Shown one piece after another: positions 17,416 to 26,493 of a DNA stretch of 64,000 nt. The number at the start of each line of letters is the position of its first letter. The stretch's first letter is position 1. This stretch comes from Rhodovastum atsumiense (lineage in GTDB: Bacteria; Pseudomonadota; Alphaproteobacteria; Acetobacterales; Acetobacteraceae): positions 3,889,501 to 3,953,500 of the forward strand of contig NZ_OW485601.1 in NCBI RefSeq assembly GCF_937425535.1. Direction: 5' to 3'. Both the position numbers and the translations under genes were made by a program. The notes under the pieces are model-generated. The model made no database searches. It saw only the letters and a list, made by a program, of their open reading frames with translations, and was not told the DNA's origin.

Positions 17416-19148
17416 CCGCGTCCCATCCGGTCGCGGCGTCCGCCAGCGAGCTGCTGCGCGTATCCGGGTTGCGCGTCTCCTTCGGCCGCGACGTGCCGGC
17501 GGGCACGGCGGTGAAGGGCGTGTCCTTTTCCCTCGCGCCGGGGCGCTGCCTTGCCATCGTCGGCGAATCCGGTTCCGGCAAAAGCGTCACCGCGCGCTCC
17601 CTGGTCGGGCTGGCCGGGCGCAATTCCTTCGTCCACACCGATGGATTCCGCTTCGCCGGCCAGGATGTCTCCCGCTTCGCCGAGCGCGACTGGCGCCGCC
17701 TGCGCGGCCGGCAGATCGGCTTCGTGCTTCAGGACGCGCTGGTCTCGCTCGATCCGCTGCGCCCGGTCGGCCAGGAGATCGGCGAAGGGCTGCTGCTGCA
17801 CGGCGCCGTGCGCGACCGCGCCGAACTGGCCGAGCGGGTGACCGCGCTGCTGCGCCTGGTACACGTGCCGGAGCCGGAGCTGAAGGCCCGGCAATTGCCG
17901 CACGAGCTCTCCGGCGGGCAGCGCCAGCGTGCGCTGATCGCGGCGGCGCTGGCGCTCGATCCGCGCCTGCTGGTCGCCGACGAGCCGACCACCGCGCTGG
18001 ACGTGACCGTGCAGCGCCAGGTGCTCGACCTGCTGGAGGAGACGCGTGCTCGCGGCAAGGCACTGATCATCATCAGCCACGACCTCGCGGTGGTGTCGCG
18101 CATGGCCGACGACGTGCTGGTCATGCGCCATGGCGAGGTGGTGGAACGCGGCCCCGCCGCGCAGGTCTTCGCCGATCCACGCCATCCCTACACACGGCAA
18201 TTGCTCGACGCCGTGCCCTCGGCGCATGCGCGCGGCGCCCGGCTTGCCCCCGCCTCGGCGCGGCGGCTGGCGGCGACCGCGATGGGCCGTGCGCCCGCGC
18301 CGCCCGATCCCGCGCCGGATGGCCCGCTGCTGCGCGCCGAGGGCCTGGTCAAGCGCTTCCGCGGTCCCGACCGCGTCCTGCGCACCGTGGTGCGCGGCGT
18401 TTCCTTCGAGCTGCAGCGCGGCGAAACGCTGGGCATCGTCGGTGAATCCGGATCAGGCAAATCCACCGTCGCCCGCATGGCGCTCGCCCTCGACCTGCCC
18501 GACGAAGGCGCGGTGACGCTACACGGCCAGCCCTGGACGCGGCTGAGCGAACGCGAGCGGCGGCCGCGGCGACGCACCATCTCCTTCGTCTACCAGGATC
18601 CGCTCAGCTCCTTCGATCCGCGCTGGACGGTCGGACGGATCCTCGACGACGCCCTGCCTTTCACCGAACCGACGGCGGCGGCCCGGCAGGAGCGTATCAC
18701 GGACCTGCTCGATCTCGTTGGCCTGCCTGCCGCCACGCAGGCGCGGCGCCCGTTGGAATTGTCAGGCGGGCAACGCCAGCGCGTTGCCATCGCCCGCGCC
18801 ATCGCGCCCCGCCCGGCGGTGATCGTCTGCGACGAGCCGGTCTCGGCGCTCGACGTGTCGATCCAGGCGCAGATCCTCGATCTGCTTGCCGATCTCAAGG
18901 CGCAACTTGGCGTGTCCTACCTGTTCATCTCCCACGACATCGGCGTGGTGCACCACCTCAGCGACCGGGTGCTGGTGATGAGCGAGGGGCAGGTGGTCGA
19001 GGCGGGGGAAGTCGACGAGGTGTTCCTCCGCCCGCAGCACCCCTACACCCGCCAGCTCGTCGCCGCGGTGCCACGCCTGCGGGTGCAGCCGGCGGATCAC
19101 TCTCCCCACCGCAGCAAGGAACGTCCATGGCCCGCCATATCCGACTGA
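17412..19148 (+). CDS. fused double ATPase of the ABC importer (DppD-DppF type)
   Basis: A 578-residue protein carrying two complete nucleotide-binding domains. Each has Walker A GESGSGKS, signature LSGGQRQR and a Walker B (LLVADEPTTAL in the first, VIVCDEPVSAL in the second). Both end in the peptide-transporter motif HPYTRQL. This resembles fused YejF/GsiA-type ATPases and replaces separate DppD and DppF subunits. It overlaps the next gene by 22 bp, which ties the monooxygenase to the importer operon. Confidence 0.92.
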   Translation: MTASHPVAASASELLRVSGLRVSFGRDVPAGTAVKGVSFSLAPGRCLAIVGESGSGKSVTARSLVGLAGRNSFVHTDGFRFAGQDVSRFAERDWRRLRGRQIGFVLQDALVSLDPLRPVGQEIGEGLLLHGAVRDRAELAERVTALLRLVHVPEPELKARQLPHELSGGQRQRALIAAALALDPRLLVADEPTTALDVTVQRQVLDLLEETRARGKALIIISHDLAVVSRMADDVLVMRHGEVVERGPAAQVFADPRHPYTRQLLDAVPSAHARGARLAPASARRLAATAMGRAPAPPDPAPDGPLLRAEGLVKRFRGPDRVLRTVVRGVSFELQRGETLGIVGESGSGKSTVARMALALDLPDEGAVTLHGQPWTRLSERERRPRRRTISFVYQDPLSSFDPRWTVGRILDDALPFTEPTAAARQERITDLLDLVGLPAATQARRPLELSGGQRQRVAIARAIAPRPAVIVCDEPVSALDVSIQAQILDLLADLKAQLGVSYLFISHDIGVVHHLSDRVLVMSEGQVVEAGEVDEVFLRPQHPYTRQLVAAVPRLRVQPADHSPHRSKERPWPAISD

Positions 19149-20491
19149 ATGCCTTCGACATGAACTGTGTCGGCCACATCCAACACGGATTGTGGACGCA
19201 TCCCCGCGACCGCTCCGACGAATACAACACGCTCGGCTACTGGCAGCACCTGGCGCGCACCGCCGAGCGCGGCCTGTTCGACGGCATCTTCCTTGCCGAC
19301 ATCCTCGGCGTCTACGACGTCTACCGCGGCAGCGCCGACGCGGCGATCCGCAACGCCGTGCAGATCCCGCTCAACGACCCGACCCTGCTGGTGCCCGCCA
19401 TGGCGGCGGTGACACAGCACCTCGGCTTCGGCGTCACCGCCAACCTCACCTACGAGCCGCCCTACCTGTTCGCGCGGCGGATGTCGACGCTCGATCACCT
19501 GACCGGCGGCCGGGTCGGCTGGAACATCGTCACCGGCTATCTCGACAGCGCCGCCCGTGGCCTGGGACTCACCGTCCAGCCTGCCCATGACAGCCGCTAC
19601 GACGTCGGCGACGAATACATGGAGGTCGTCTACAAGCTGTGGGAAGGCAGCTGGGAGGCGGACGCGGTGCTGCGTGACCGCGCCGCGCGCGTCTTCGCCC
19701 GCCCCGAGAAGCTGCACCGCATCGTGCACCAGGGCCGCCACTTCACCCTCGACGCGGTCCACCTGAGCGAGCCCTCGCCGCAGCGCACGCCGGTGCTGTA
19801 CCAGGCGGGGTCCTCCACGCGCGGCCGCATCTTCGCCGCCCGCCATGCCGAATGCGTGTTCGTCAGCGGACAGACCCGCGCCAACACGCGCGGCCTGGTC
19901 ACGGATCTCCGCGAGCGCGCCGCCGGATTCGGCCGCGATCCCGCCGGCATCACCATCTTCGCCGGCGCCACCGTGGTGGTCGCGCCCACCGGCGCGGAAG
20001 CACGCGATCTGCTGGAGGAATACCGTTCCTATGCCAGCGTCGAAGGCGCGCTGGCGCATTTCTCCAGCTCCACCGGGGTGGATTTCTCCCGCTACGACCT
20101 CGACGAGCCGATCCAGTACCGGCCGACCGACGCGAACGTCTCGGCCCTGGAGGCGATCACCACCCGCAGCGCCGAGCCCTGGACGCTGCGCCGGCTGATC
20201 GACCAGATGGTGCTGGGCAGCCGCACCCGGCCGATCGTCGGCTCGCCGGTCGAGGTTGCGGACGAGCTGCAGGCCTGGGTTGCCGAGACCGGTGTGGACG
20301 GCTTCAATCTCAGCCGCACCGTGACGCCGGAAAGCCTGGAAGCCTTCGTCGATCTCGTGGTGCCGGAATTGCAGAACCGCGGGGTCTTCAAGACGGAGTA
20401 CGCGCCGGGGACGTTGCGGGAGAAGCTGCAGGGGCCGGGGCGGGCGCATTTGCCGGCGGAACACGTCGGAGCTTCGTTTCGGAAGGTTTGA
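19127..20491 (+). CDS. FMN-dependent monooxygenase, NtaA/SnaA/SoxA family
   Basis: A 454-residue luciferase-like monooxygenase. Family features are the N-terminal LNAFDMNCVGHIQHGLW, LFARRMSTLDHLTGGRVGWN, ARGLG and YDVGDEYMEV, and TPVLYQAGSSTRGRIFAARH. The family uses FMNH2 from a separate reductase to oxidise sulfur or amine compounds (nitrilotriacetate, EDTA, dibenzothiophene, dimethyl sulfide). No reductase gene was seen in the window. Coupling with the importer (22-bp overlap) indicates it acts on the imported substrate. The exact substrate cannot be read from sequence. Confidence 0.88.
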   Translation: MARHIRLNAFDMNCVGHIQHGLWTHPRDRSDEYNTLGYWQHLARTAERGLFDGIFLADILGVYDVYRGSADAAIRNAVQIPLNDPTLLVPAMAAVTQHLGFGVTANLTYEPPYLFARRMSTLDHLTGGRVGWNIVTGYLDSAARGLGLTVQPAHDSRYDVGDEYMEVVYKLWEGSWEADAVLRDRAARVFARPEKLHRIVHQGRHFTLDAVHLSEPSPQRTPVLYQAGSSTRGRIFAARHAECVFVSGQTRANTRGLVTDLRERAAGFGRDPAGITIFAGATVVVAPTGAEARDLLEEYRSYASVEGALAHFSSSTGVDFSRYDLDEPIQYRPTDANVSALEAITTRSAEPWTLRRLIDQMVLGSRTRPIVGSPVEVADELQAWVAETGVDGFNLSRTVTPESLEAFVDLVVPELQNRGVFKTEYAPGTLREKLQGPGRAHLPAEHVGASFRKV

Positions 20492-20501
20492 AGATGCACG
20501 G

Positions 20502-20576
20502 CGGGTTCCAAGGGCGAAGCCCTTGGTGGAGGTGCAGGAGGCGAAGCCTCCTGCCGGGGCCGGGGCAGCGCCCCGG
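20502..20576. repeat. three-hairpin interspersed repeat, copy 1 (probable bidirectional terminator)
   Basis: Three perfect inverted repeats in a row: ccaagggcgaagcccttgg at 20508-20526, caggaggcgaagcctcctg at 20535-20553 and ccggggcagcgccccgg at 20560-20576. The element lies exactly between the convergent monooxygenase and methyltransferase genes. The reverse complement, with the same spacing and almost the same sequence, recurs at 52983-53052. Confidence 0.85.
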
Positions 20577-20577
20577 A

Positions 20578-21660
20578 TCAGGCGGCGAACCGTGCCGGAT
20601 CCAGCGGGTACCGCCCATACACCCGCGCCGCGTTCACCAGCGCGTGGACATTGGCCGGCGGTGAGTTGACCGGCAGCCCGCAGCCGACCGAGAGGATGAA
20701 TCCCTTCGGCGTATCCCAGGCCTTGCGCAGGCATTCCTTCACGTTCTCTTCGACGATCTGTGGCGTTCCCAGATACATGCTGTCGGTAGGCCGGACATTG
20801 CCGGAGAGGGTAATGCGGTCGCCCACCGCCGCCTTCGCTTCGGCGAGATCGATGACGTCATCGAGCGACAGCGACCCCGCGCCGGTCTCTGCCATGTCCT
20901 GCCAGATACGGTTGGTCTTGCCGCAGATATGCAACACCGGCGCCCGCCCGGTCAGTGCCACGATTTCCTGGATCAGCCGCCGTTCATAAGGCAGCGCGAA
21001 TTCGCGGTACACCCGCGCGCTGACCACGGTCCCGGAGGCCACCGGGTCGGCGAGGTTGAAGCCGATCGGCAGTGATGCCGCCGCGCGCACGAAGCCCAGC
21101 ATGATGTCGAGCGAATACTCCAGCAACTGCCGGGCGAAATCGGGATCGCGGGTGATGTCGCGCAGGAACTGCTCGGTGCCGCGCAGGTTGGCCGCGGTGG
21201 TGAACGGCCCGCCGATCGCCGCCGCCACCGGCACTTCGGCACCCACCTCCTCCACCAGCAATGCCAGTGCTTCCAGGAACAGCGGCAGGCGGCCGGAGCG
21301 GTGTGGATCGACCTGCGGCAACCGCTCGAAATCGGAGGGGAGCTTCACCGCGGGTTCGGCCACGAAGGGGTTGGAGGCTTCGGGAAAGGCCAGCTTGCTG
21401 CCGGCGGCTTCAGCGAATCCGGGCAGGCTGGGTCCCACCGCGACGCCGTCATGGCCGTAGCGGCGATAGGCGGCGATCTGGCCGCGCGCCATCAACCCGG
21501 GGGAGTGGTTGTATTCGGCCGTGCTCACCCCCAGCACCAGCGCCGCGTGGTCGCTGAGCATGGCGCTGCAGGGAATCCGGTCATAGGCTTCGCCGGCCCG
21601 GAAGGCACGCAGCCGTTCGAGCGGGGTCATGCTGTCGCGCGGGGGAGCGGAGTCGGTCAT
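20578..21660 (-). CDS. UroD-fold methyltransferase 1 (MtaA/MtbA/CmuA type)
   Basis: A 360-residue member of the uroporphyrinogen decarboxylase superfamily. The methyltransferase branch is indicated by the zinc-type LHICGKTNR and a downstream GCGLPVNSPP, giving the usual His-x-Cys...Cys ligand set, and by context with a corrinoid protein. A C-terminal SGNVRPTDSMYLGTP loop is shared with the next gene, to which it is clearly paralogous. It would move a methyl group between a corrinoid and a second acceptor; which acceptor is unknown. It is the last gene of the minus-strand methyl operon. Confidence 0.85.
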   Translation of the reverse strand: MTDSAPPRDSMTPLERLRAFRAGEAYDRIPCSAMLSDHAALVLGVSTAEYNHSPGLMARGQIAAYRRYGHDGVAVGPSLPGFAEAAGSKLAFPEASNPFVAEPAVKLPSDFERLPQVDPHRSGRLPLFLEALALLVEEVGAEVPVAAAIGGPFTTAANLRGTEQFLRDITRDPDFARQLLEYSLDIMLGFVRAAASLPIGFNLADPVASGTVVSARVYREFALPYERRLIQEIVALTGRAPVLHICGKTNRIWQDMAETGAGSLSLDDVIDLAEAKAAVGDRITLSGNVRPTDSMYLGTPQIVEENVKECLRKAWDTPKGFILSVGCGLPVNSPPANVHALVNAARVYGRYPLDPARFAA

Positions 21661-21670
21661 CGCGGGTCCT

Positions 21671-22753
21671 TCAGGCGGCGAAGCGTTCCGGGTCGTAGGG
21701 CCATTGCCCGTAGCGCCGGGCTGCCGCGACCAGGGCGTGCAGGTTTTCAGGGGGCGTGCGGATCGGCAGGCCGCAGCCCATGGCCAGGACGAAGCCCTTC
21801 GGCGTATCCCAGGCTTGGCGCAGGCATTCCTTGACGTTGTCCTCCACGGTCCGTGGCGTGCCGAGCAGCATCGTGGCGGTGGGGCGGATATTGCCGGTCA
21901 GCGTGATCCGGTCGCCCACCTGCCGCCGGGCCTCTGCGAGGTCGATGACGTCGTCGAGCGAGAGAGCGCCGGCGCCGGTTTCCGCCATGGCCTGCCAGTT
22001 GCGCGTGCTGTTGCCGCAGACATGCAGCACCGGCCGCCGGCCGGAGGCGGCGACGATGCCGTCGATCAGGCGTTGCTGGTAGGGAAAGGCGAAATCCCGA
22101 TACAGCGCCGGGCTGATCAGGCTGCCCGAGGACATCGGGTCGGTGATGGTGAAGCCGACCGGCAGCTTCGCCGCCTCGCGCACGAAGGCCAGGATCAGCG
22201 ACAGCGCGAACTCCAGCAGCCGGTGGGCGAAGTCCGGATCGGTGCGCAGGTCGCGCAAAAACCGGTCCGGGCTGCGCAGGTTGCTCGCGGTGCTGACCGG
22301 CCCGCCCACCCCGGCCGAGACCGGCACCTCGTCGCCGAGTTCGTCGACCAGCCGGGCCAACGCCTCCAGGTAGTGCGGCAGCCGTCCGTCGCGGCGGGGA
22401 TCGGGCAAGGCAAGGCGGTCGAGGTCGGATTTTTCGGTCACGACGTACTCGGCGACATAGGGCGTGCTCGCTTCCGGCAACACCACCTTGCTGCCGGCCG
22501 CTTCCACCAGCCCGGTCGAGCCCGGCCCGACGCCCACCGAGTCATGGCCATAGCGGCGATAGGCGGCGATCTGGCCGCGCGCCAGCAGCGATCCCGAGCG
22601 GTTGTACTCCGCCGTGCTTACCCCCAGCACCAGCGCCGCGTGCTCGGAGAGCATCGGCACGCAGGGGATGCGGTCAAAGGGCCTGCCGGCGGCCAGCGCC
22701 GCCATCCGTTGCTTCGGCGTCAGGGTATCGGCGGGGAAGGTGGTATCGCTCAT
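21671..22753 (-). CDS. UroD-fold methyltransferase 2 (MtaA/MtbA/CmuA type)
   Basis: A 360-residue paralogue of the 20578 gene: both share the stretch HAALVLGVSTAEYN, GQIAAYRRYGHD, a His-x-Cys motif (LHVCGNSTR here) and GCGLPIRTPP. ATG 22753 is chosen; it lies inside the 3' end of the activator gene, an overlap of about 80 bp. Two adjacent paralogues may be substrate-specific partners that share one corrinoid protein, or donor- and acceptor-side transferases. Confidence 0.85.
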   Translation of the reverse strand: MSDTTFPADTLTPKQRMAALAAGRPFDRIPCVPMLSEHAALVLGVSTAEYNRSGSLLARGQIAAYRRYGHDSVGVGPGSTGLVEAAGSKVVLPEASTPYVAEYVVTEKSDLDRLALPDPRRDGRLPHYLEALARLVDELGDEVPVSAGVGGPVSTASNLRSPDRFLRDLRTDPDFAHRLLEFALSLILAFVREAAKLPVGFTITDPMSSGSLISPALYRDFAFPYQQRLIDGIVAASGRRPVLHVCGNSTRNWQAMAETGAGALSLDDVIDLAEARRQVGDRITLTGNIRPTATMLLGTPRTVEDNVKECLRQAWDTPKGFVLAMGCGLPIRTPPENLHALVAAARRYGQWPYDPERFAA

Positions 22754-24479
22754 GCGGATCCTCGACCAGGGTGATCCCCGCCGCGGCGGGGATGGGCGGA
22801 GGGCGGCGGGGCGCGGGAAAGGCCATGGCGCGGACGAAGCTGTCGGTGAAATGCGGGTCGGTGGCCAGCTCCACCGATTCAATCCTGGCGGTGACGGCGC
22901 GCAGCGCGGCGCGGGCCTCGGCATTGAGCAGCAGCGCCTCGGCGCCGGTGCGCGCGGTGTTGCCGACATGCGTGATGCGGCCTTCGAGTTCGGGCGGGAA
23001 CAGGCCGAGCGCGATCAGGCTGTGCGGGCTGACATGGGCGCCGAAGGAGCCGGCCACCAAAGCGCGGTCGAGATCGGCGGCGACCAGGCCGTTGCGGCGC
23101 AGCAGCGTGTCGATGCCGGCGCGCACCGCCGCCTTGGCCAGTTGCACCTGGCGGATGTCGCCCTGGCTGAGCCAGACCTCGTCGGCGAGGAAGAAGGCCG
23201 GCCGCACCGCGCGCGGGCGCAGGCGGGCGCGCAGCGGCGGCGGCAGCGCGGCGGGATCGCGCGCCAGCCGGCCGGACCCGTCGACCACGCCCAGCTCCAC
23301 CATTGCCGCCACCGCGTCCAGCAGGCCGCTGCCGCACAGCCCGGCCGGGGCGGCGTCGTCGATAGTGGCGATGGCGATGTCGTCGCCGACATGGCGCACC
23401 CGCTCGATCGCGCCGGCGGCGGCGCGCATGCCGCAGGTGATGTTCATGCCTTCAAAGGCAGGACCGGCGGCAGTGGAGGTGGCCTGCAGCCGGCCGTCGC
23501 GCGCCAGCACCATTTCGCCGTTGGTGCCGATGTCGACGAACAGCGTGGTGCCGGGCCACGCGGCGAGGTCGGTGGCGAGCAGCCCCGCGGTGATGTCGGC
23601 GCCGACGAAACCGGAGATCAGCGGCGGGAAATAGACCTGTCCGCACCCGGCGACGCGCAGGCCGAGATCCGCGGCGGGGCGGTGCTCGTCGCCTTTCAGT
23701 GCCGGGGTGTAGGGGAAGCGGCCGAGCGATTCCGGGCTGACGGCGGCGACGAGGTGCATCATGCAGGTGTTGCCGGCAACCACCACTTCGTAGATGCGCC
23801 GGCGCGGGATGCGCGCCTCGGCGGCGAGCAGGCCGATCAGGCGATCGATCTCGGCGGTCAGCTCGCCGTGCAGCCGGGCCAGGCCGTCCGGCCGGCTGGC
23901 GAACTGCACGCGCGAGAGCACGTCCTGGCCATGCCGCACCTGCGGATTGAGCGCCGAGGCCGCACCCACCCGCGCCCCGGTGCCGAGATCGAGCAGCGAG
24001 GCGACCAGCGTGGTGGTGCCGACATCCACCGCCACGCCGTAGCTGCGGGTGGTGCTGTCGCCCGGTTCCTCGGCGAGCGGACGGCCTTCCAGCGTCACCA
24101 TGGTGACGCGGCGCACCGGATCGAACTGCTTGTCGAGCGGCGGGCGCAGCGGCAGGTCGCGGCGCACGCCGTCTTCCAGGATGCGCAGGCCGCGCTCCCC
24201 GGCGCCGGGCAGCACCACCTCCAGGTCGCCCTCGGCGAGGGTGCCGCACAGCAGCACCCAGCCGTCCGACAGTTGCGTGGGCGTGAGGTCGCGCGTGGTG
24301 ACGAGGCGCGCCCGCGCGCGGCTGGCCGGGGTGAGCTGCACCCGGCACTTGCCGCAGGTGCCCGATCCGTTGCATGGCGCCTCCAGCCGCACCCGTGCCC
24401 GCCGCGCGGCATCGAGCAGGCTGTCGCCGGGGGCGATCTCGGCATGGAGTCCGGCGGGGGAGAAGGTGACGACCGGCAT
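22674..24479 (-). CDS. reductive activator of corrinoid proteins (RACo-like, ASKHA ATPase)
   Basis: A 601-residue protein. The N-terminal 2Fe-2S domain has Cys36, Cys42, Cys45 (APCNGSGTCGKCRVQ) and Cys77 (LLCGT). A linker leads to an ASKHA-type DUF4445 ATPase domain (VAVDVGTTTLVASLLDLGTG, LFVDIGTNGEMVL, VAGSFGAHVS). It restores inactive cob(II)alamin to cob(I)alamin at the cost of ATP. About 25 C-terminal residues overlap the start of methyltransferase 2. It lies between two methyltransferase genes and uses electrons perhaps from the operon's ferredoxin. Confidence 0.92.
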   Translation of the reverse strand: MPVVTFSPAGLHAEIAPGDSLLDAARRARVRLEAPCNGSGTCGKCRVQLTPASRARARLVTTRDLTPTQLSDGWVLLCGTLAEGDLEVVLPGAGERGLRILEDGVRRDLPLRPPLDKQFDPVRRVTMVTLEGRPLAEEPGDSTTRSYGVAVDVGTTTLVASLLDLGTGARVGAASALNPQVRHGQDVLSRVQFASRPDGLARLHGELTAEIDRLIGLLAAEARIPRRRIYEVVVAGNTCMMHLVAAVSPESLGRFPYTPALKGDEHRPAADLGLRVAGCGQVYFPPLISGFVGADITAGLLATDLAAWPGTTLFVDIGTNGEMVLARDGRLQATSTAAGPAFEGMNITCGMRAAAGAIERVRHVGDDIAIATIDDAAPAGLCGSGLLDAVAAMVELGVVDGSGRLARDPAALPPPLRARLRPRAVRPAFFLADEVWLSQGDIRQVQLAKAAVRAGIDTLLRRNGLVAADLDRALVAGSFGAHVSPHSLIALGLFPPELEGRITHVGNTARTGAEALLLNAEARAALRAVTARIESVELATDPHFTDSFVRAMAFPAPRRPPPIPAAAGITLVEDPHERYHLPRRYPDAEATDGGAGRRQAL

Positions 24480-24482
24480 GGC

Positions 24483-25517
24483 TCAGGCGGTCCGCACGGA
24501 TTTCACCACGCCGGTGAGGGCCTGGATGTTGGCAAGCCCGGTCGAGGTGGAAAGTCCGCAGGCAGGAGCGATGATGTTGACGCCGTCGCGCACCAGGTGC
24601 TCGGTATTGCGTGCCACCTTGCCGGGGTCGCCGAATTCCAGCAGCGCGGTGCTGACATTGCCCATGGTGGTGATGCCCGGGAAATCCTGCTTCAGCCGCG
24701 GCAGGCTGACCTTGGCATCGACGCTGATGGCATCGGCCCGGATCTCGGCGAGCGCGGCGCGGCTGCGGCTCATGTCGCCGCAGATATGCACGATCACCGG
24801 CAGCCCGCGCGCATGCACGGCGTCACAGAGCTGGTTGATGTAGCGCACAGCGAAACCGCGGAACAGCGTCGGGCCGAGGATCTCGCCGGTGGCGGTGGGA
24901 TCGCCGATGGCGATGACGTCGGCGCCGGCCTCGCTCACGGCTTCGGCGTAGGCCACCAGCAGGCGGGTGACGTAGTCGAGCACGCGATGGGCCTCGCGGG
25001 GCCGTGTGCGCAATTCCTTGAGGAACCCCAGCGGATCGACCACCGCCGCGGCGGTGCTGACCGGGCCGGAGAGGCTGGCGATCACCGGGATGTCGGGATG
25101 ACGGCGGCGCAGATGCCAGGCCGCCTGCACCACCGTGCCGATGCGCCCGCTCTGCACCAGCCGGCGCACGTCCTGCACCTCGACCTCGGTGCAGGAGGCG
25201 TGCGCCTCGGCGGCGATCTTCGGTTCGCAGGCGAGCGTGCCGGGATCGATGCGGCTGCCCAGCACCTCGGGTTCGACGGTCATGCAGAAGGGCACGCCGA
25301 TATTCTCGAATCCGGTCGCTTCGTGCACGCGTCCGGCCAGCGTCGCCATGGCCTCGGCGGAGAAATGCGCCGCCGGCAGGCGTGGCGCGTCCTTTTCCTC
25401 CATCACGCCCACCACGGCGGCGTTCATCATGCCGCCGGTGCAGATCACCGGCGGACGGTCGACCGTCCGGCCGGACAGCACCCGGTCGAGGCGTTCCTTC
25501 GGGGCCAGGTCATGCAT
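24483..25517 (-). CDS. UroD-fold methylcobamide methyltransferase 3 (MtbA/MtaA type)
   Basis: A 344-residue UroD-superfamily protein, more distant from the two above. Landmarks are the N-terminal PKERLDRVLSGRTVDRPPV, the zinc-type VIVHICGDMSR, GNVSTALLEFGDPGKVARNT and a late Cys in IIAPACGLS. These match methylcobamide:CoM methyltransferases, though an aerobic alphaproteobacterium has no coenzyme M and the real acceptor is probably another thiol or tetrahydrofolate (inference). It is 3 bp upstream of the activator gene, in the same operon. Confidence 0.88.
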   Translation of the reverse strand: MHDLAPKERLDRVLSGRTVDRPPVICTGGMMNAAVVGVMEEKDAPRLPAAHFSAEAMATLAGRVHEATGFENIGVPFCMTVEPEVLGSRIDPGTLACEPKIAAEAHASCTEVEVQDVRRLVQSGRIGTVVQAAWHLRRRHPDIPVIASLSGPVSTAAAVVDPLGFLKELRTRPREAHRVLDYVTRLLVAYAEAVSEAGADVIAIGDPTATGEILGPTLFRGFAVRYINQLCDAVHARGLPVIVHICGDMSRSRAALAEIRADAISVDAKVSLPRLKQDFPGITTMGNVSTALLEFGDPGKVARNTEHLVRDGVNIIAPACGLSTSTGLANIQALTGVVKSVRTA

Positions 25518-25543
25518 CGTGGCGGCTCTCCCGGGTGGGGGGA

Positions 25544-26218
25544 TCAGGCGGCGGCGACCAGGCCGGTCAGCCGCCGTGCCAGTTGCACCGCCTGCGCGGC
25601 GCGGGGGGCGTAGCCATCGGCGCCGATGCGCTCGGCGAAATGCTGGGAGATCGGCGCGCCGCCGACGATTACCTTGAAGCGTTCCCGGATGTGGCCGGCT
25701 TCCAGCAGCCGCACCACCTGCGCCATCTGCTCCATGGTGGTGGTCATCAGCGTGGACAGCGCGATCAGGTCGGCGCGGACTTCCACGGCACGATCGATGA
25801 AATTCTGCGCCGGCACGTCGCGGCCGAGGTCGAACACCTCGAAGCCCGCGGCTTCCAGCATGATGCGCACGAGGTTCTTGCCGATGTCGTGGGTGTCGCC
25901 CTGCACCACGCCGATCACCACGCGCCGCCCATGCCCGGCCTGTTCATTGCGGATATGCGGGCGCAGCACCGCGAGCCCGGCATACATGGCATCCGAGGCG
26001 ATCAGCAGTTCCGGGACGAAATACTCCTCTTCATCGAACAGCGTGCCGGCGCGGTTCATGCCGGCGATCAGCCCTTCCTCGATGGCGGTCCAGGCATCGA
26101 GGCCGCGGGCGATGACCTGTTCGGCCAGTTGCACGGTGAGCGCTTCGTCGAGCTCGAGCACGGCGGTCGCCAGGGCCTCGTGCAGGGCCTGCGGGGAGGC
26201 GGGAAGGCTGTCGGGCAT
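25544..26218 (-). CDS. corrinoid-binding methyl carrier protein (MtaC/MtbC/MtmC type)
   Basis: A 224-residue protein with an N-terminal helical cap (about 10-90: FDEEEYFVPELLIASDAMYA) and a C-terminal B12-binding domain with the base-off His motif GDTHDIGKNL at about 109-118. LSTLMTTTMEQM and VIVGGAPIS follow. It carries the methyl group on cobalt between a substrate methyltransferase and the UroD-type enzyme. It lies 26 bp upstream of methyltransferase 3 and is the hub of this operon. Confidence 0.93.
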   Translation of the reverse strand: MPDSLPASPQALHEALATAVLELDEALTVQLAEQVIARGLDAWTAIEEGLIAGMNRAGTLFDEEEYFVPELLIASDAMYAGLAVLRPHIRNEQAGHGRRVVIGVVQGDTHDIGKNLVRIMLEAAGFEVFDLGRDVPAQNFIDRAVEVRADLIALSTLMTTTMEQMAQVVRLLEAGHIRERFKVIVGGAPISQHFAERIGADGYAPRAAQAVQLARRLTGLVAAA

Positions 26219-26247
26219 GGCGGGATCCGGGGACGGGGGGAAGGGGA

Positions 26248-26493
26248 TCAGCGGGGGCGGAAACTGGCGATGCCGTCGGCCAGGGTGATCCAGCCATGCG
26301 GGCAGGCGCTGATGCAGGCGCCGCAGCCGCCGCAGTCATCGGGCGCGATGGCGATGGAGGCGCCAAGGTAGCGGATGGCGTCGTTGTAGCAGGAATTGGC
26401 GCATTCGGCGTCGCAGGCGGGGCAGCCCGTGCCGGCGGCCTGTTGCGGTGTGGCGGGCGTGGCGCGGCCGGACGGCAAAATGGCTTGAGACAT
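26248..26493 (-). CDS. small ferredoxin-like 4Fe-4S protein
   Basis: An 81-residue protein with a complete 4Fe-4S motif DDCGGCGACISACPHGWI and a second cysteine group CPACDAECANSCY, so one canonical and perhaps one variant cluster. It is the first gene of the methyl operon (aagga ribosome site 5' of ATG 26493) and a reasonable electron donor to the RACo-like activator. That link is inference. Confidence 0.85.
   Translation of the reverse strand: MSQAILPSGRATPATPQQAAGTGCPACDAECANSCYNDAIRYLGASIAIAPDDCGGCGACISACPHGWITLADGIASFRPR

Noticed and set aside
22602-25613. Long plus-strand open frame of about 1000 codons opposite the methyl operon
   Set aside because: It is low-complexity antisense of conserved minus-strand enzymes, a common artefact of high GC.
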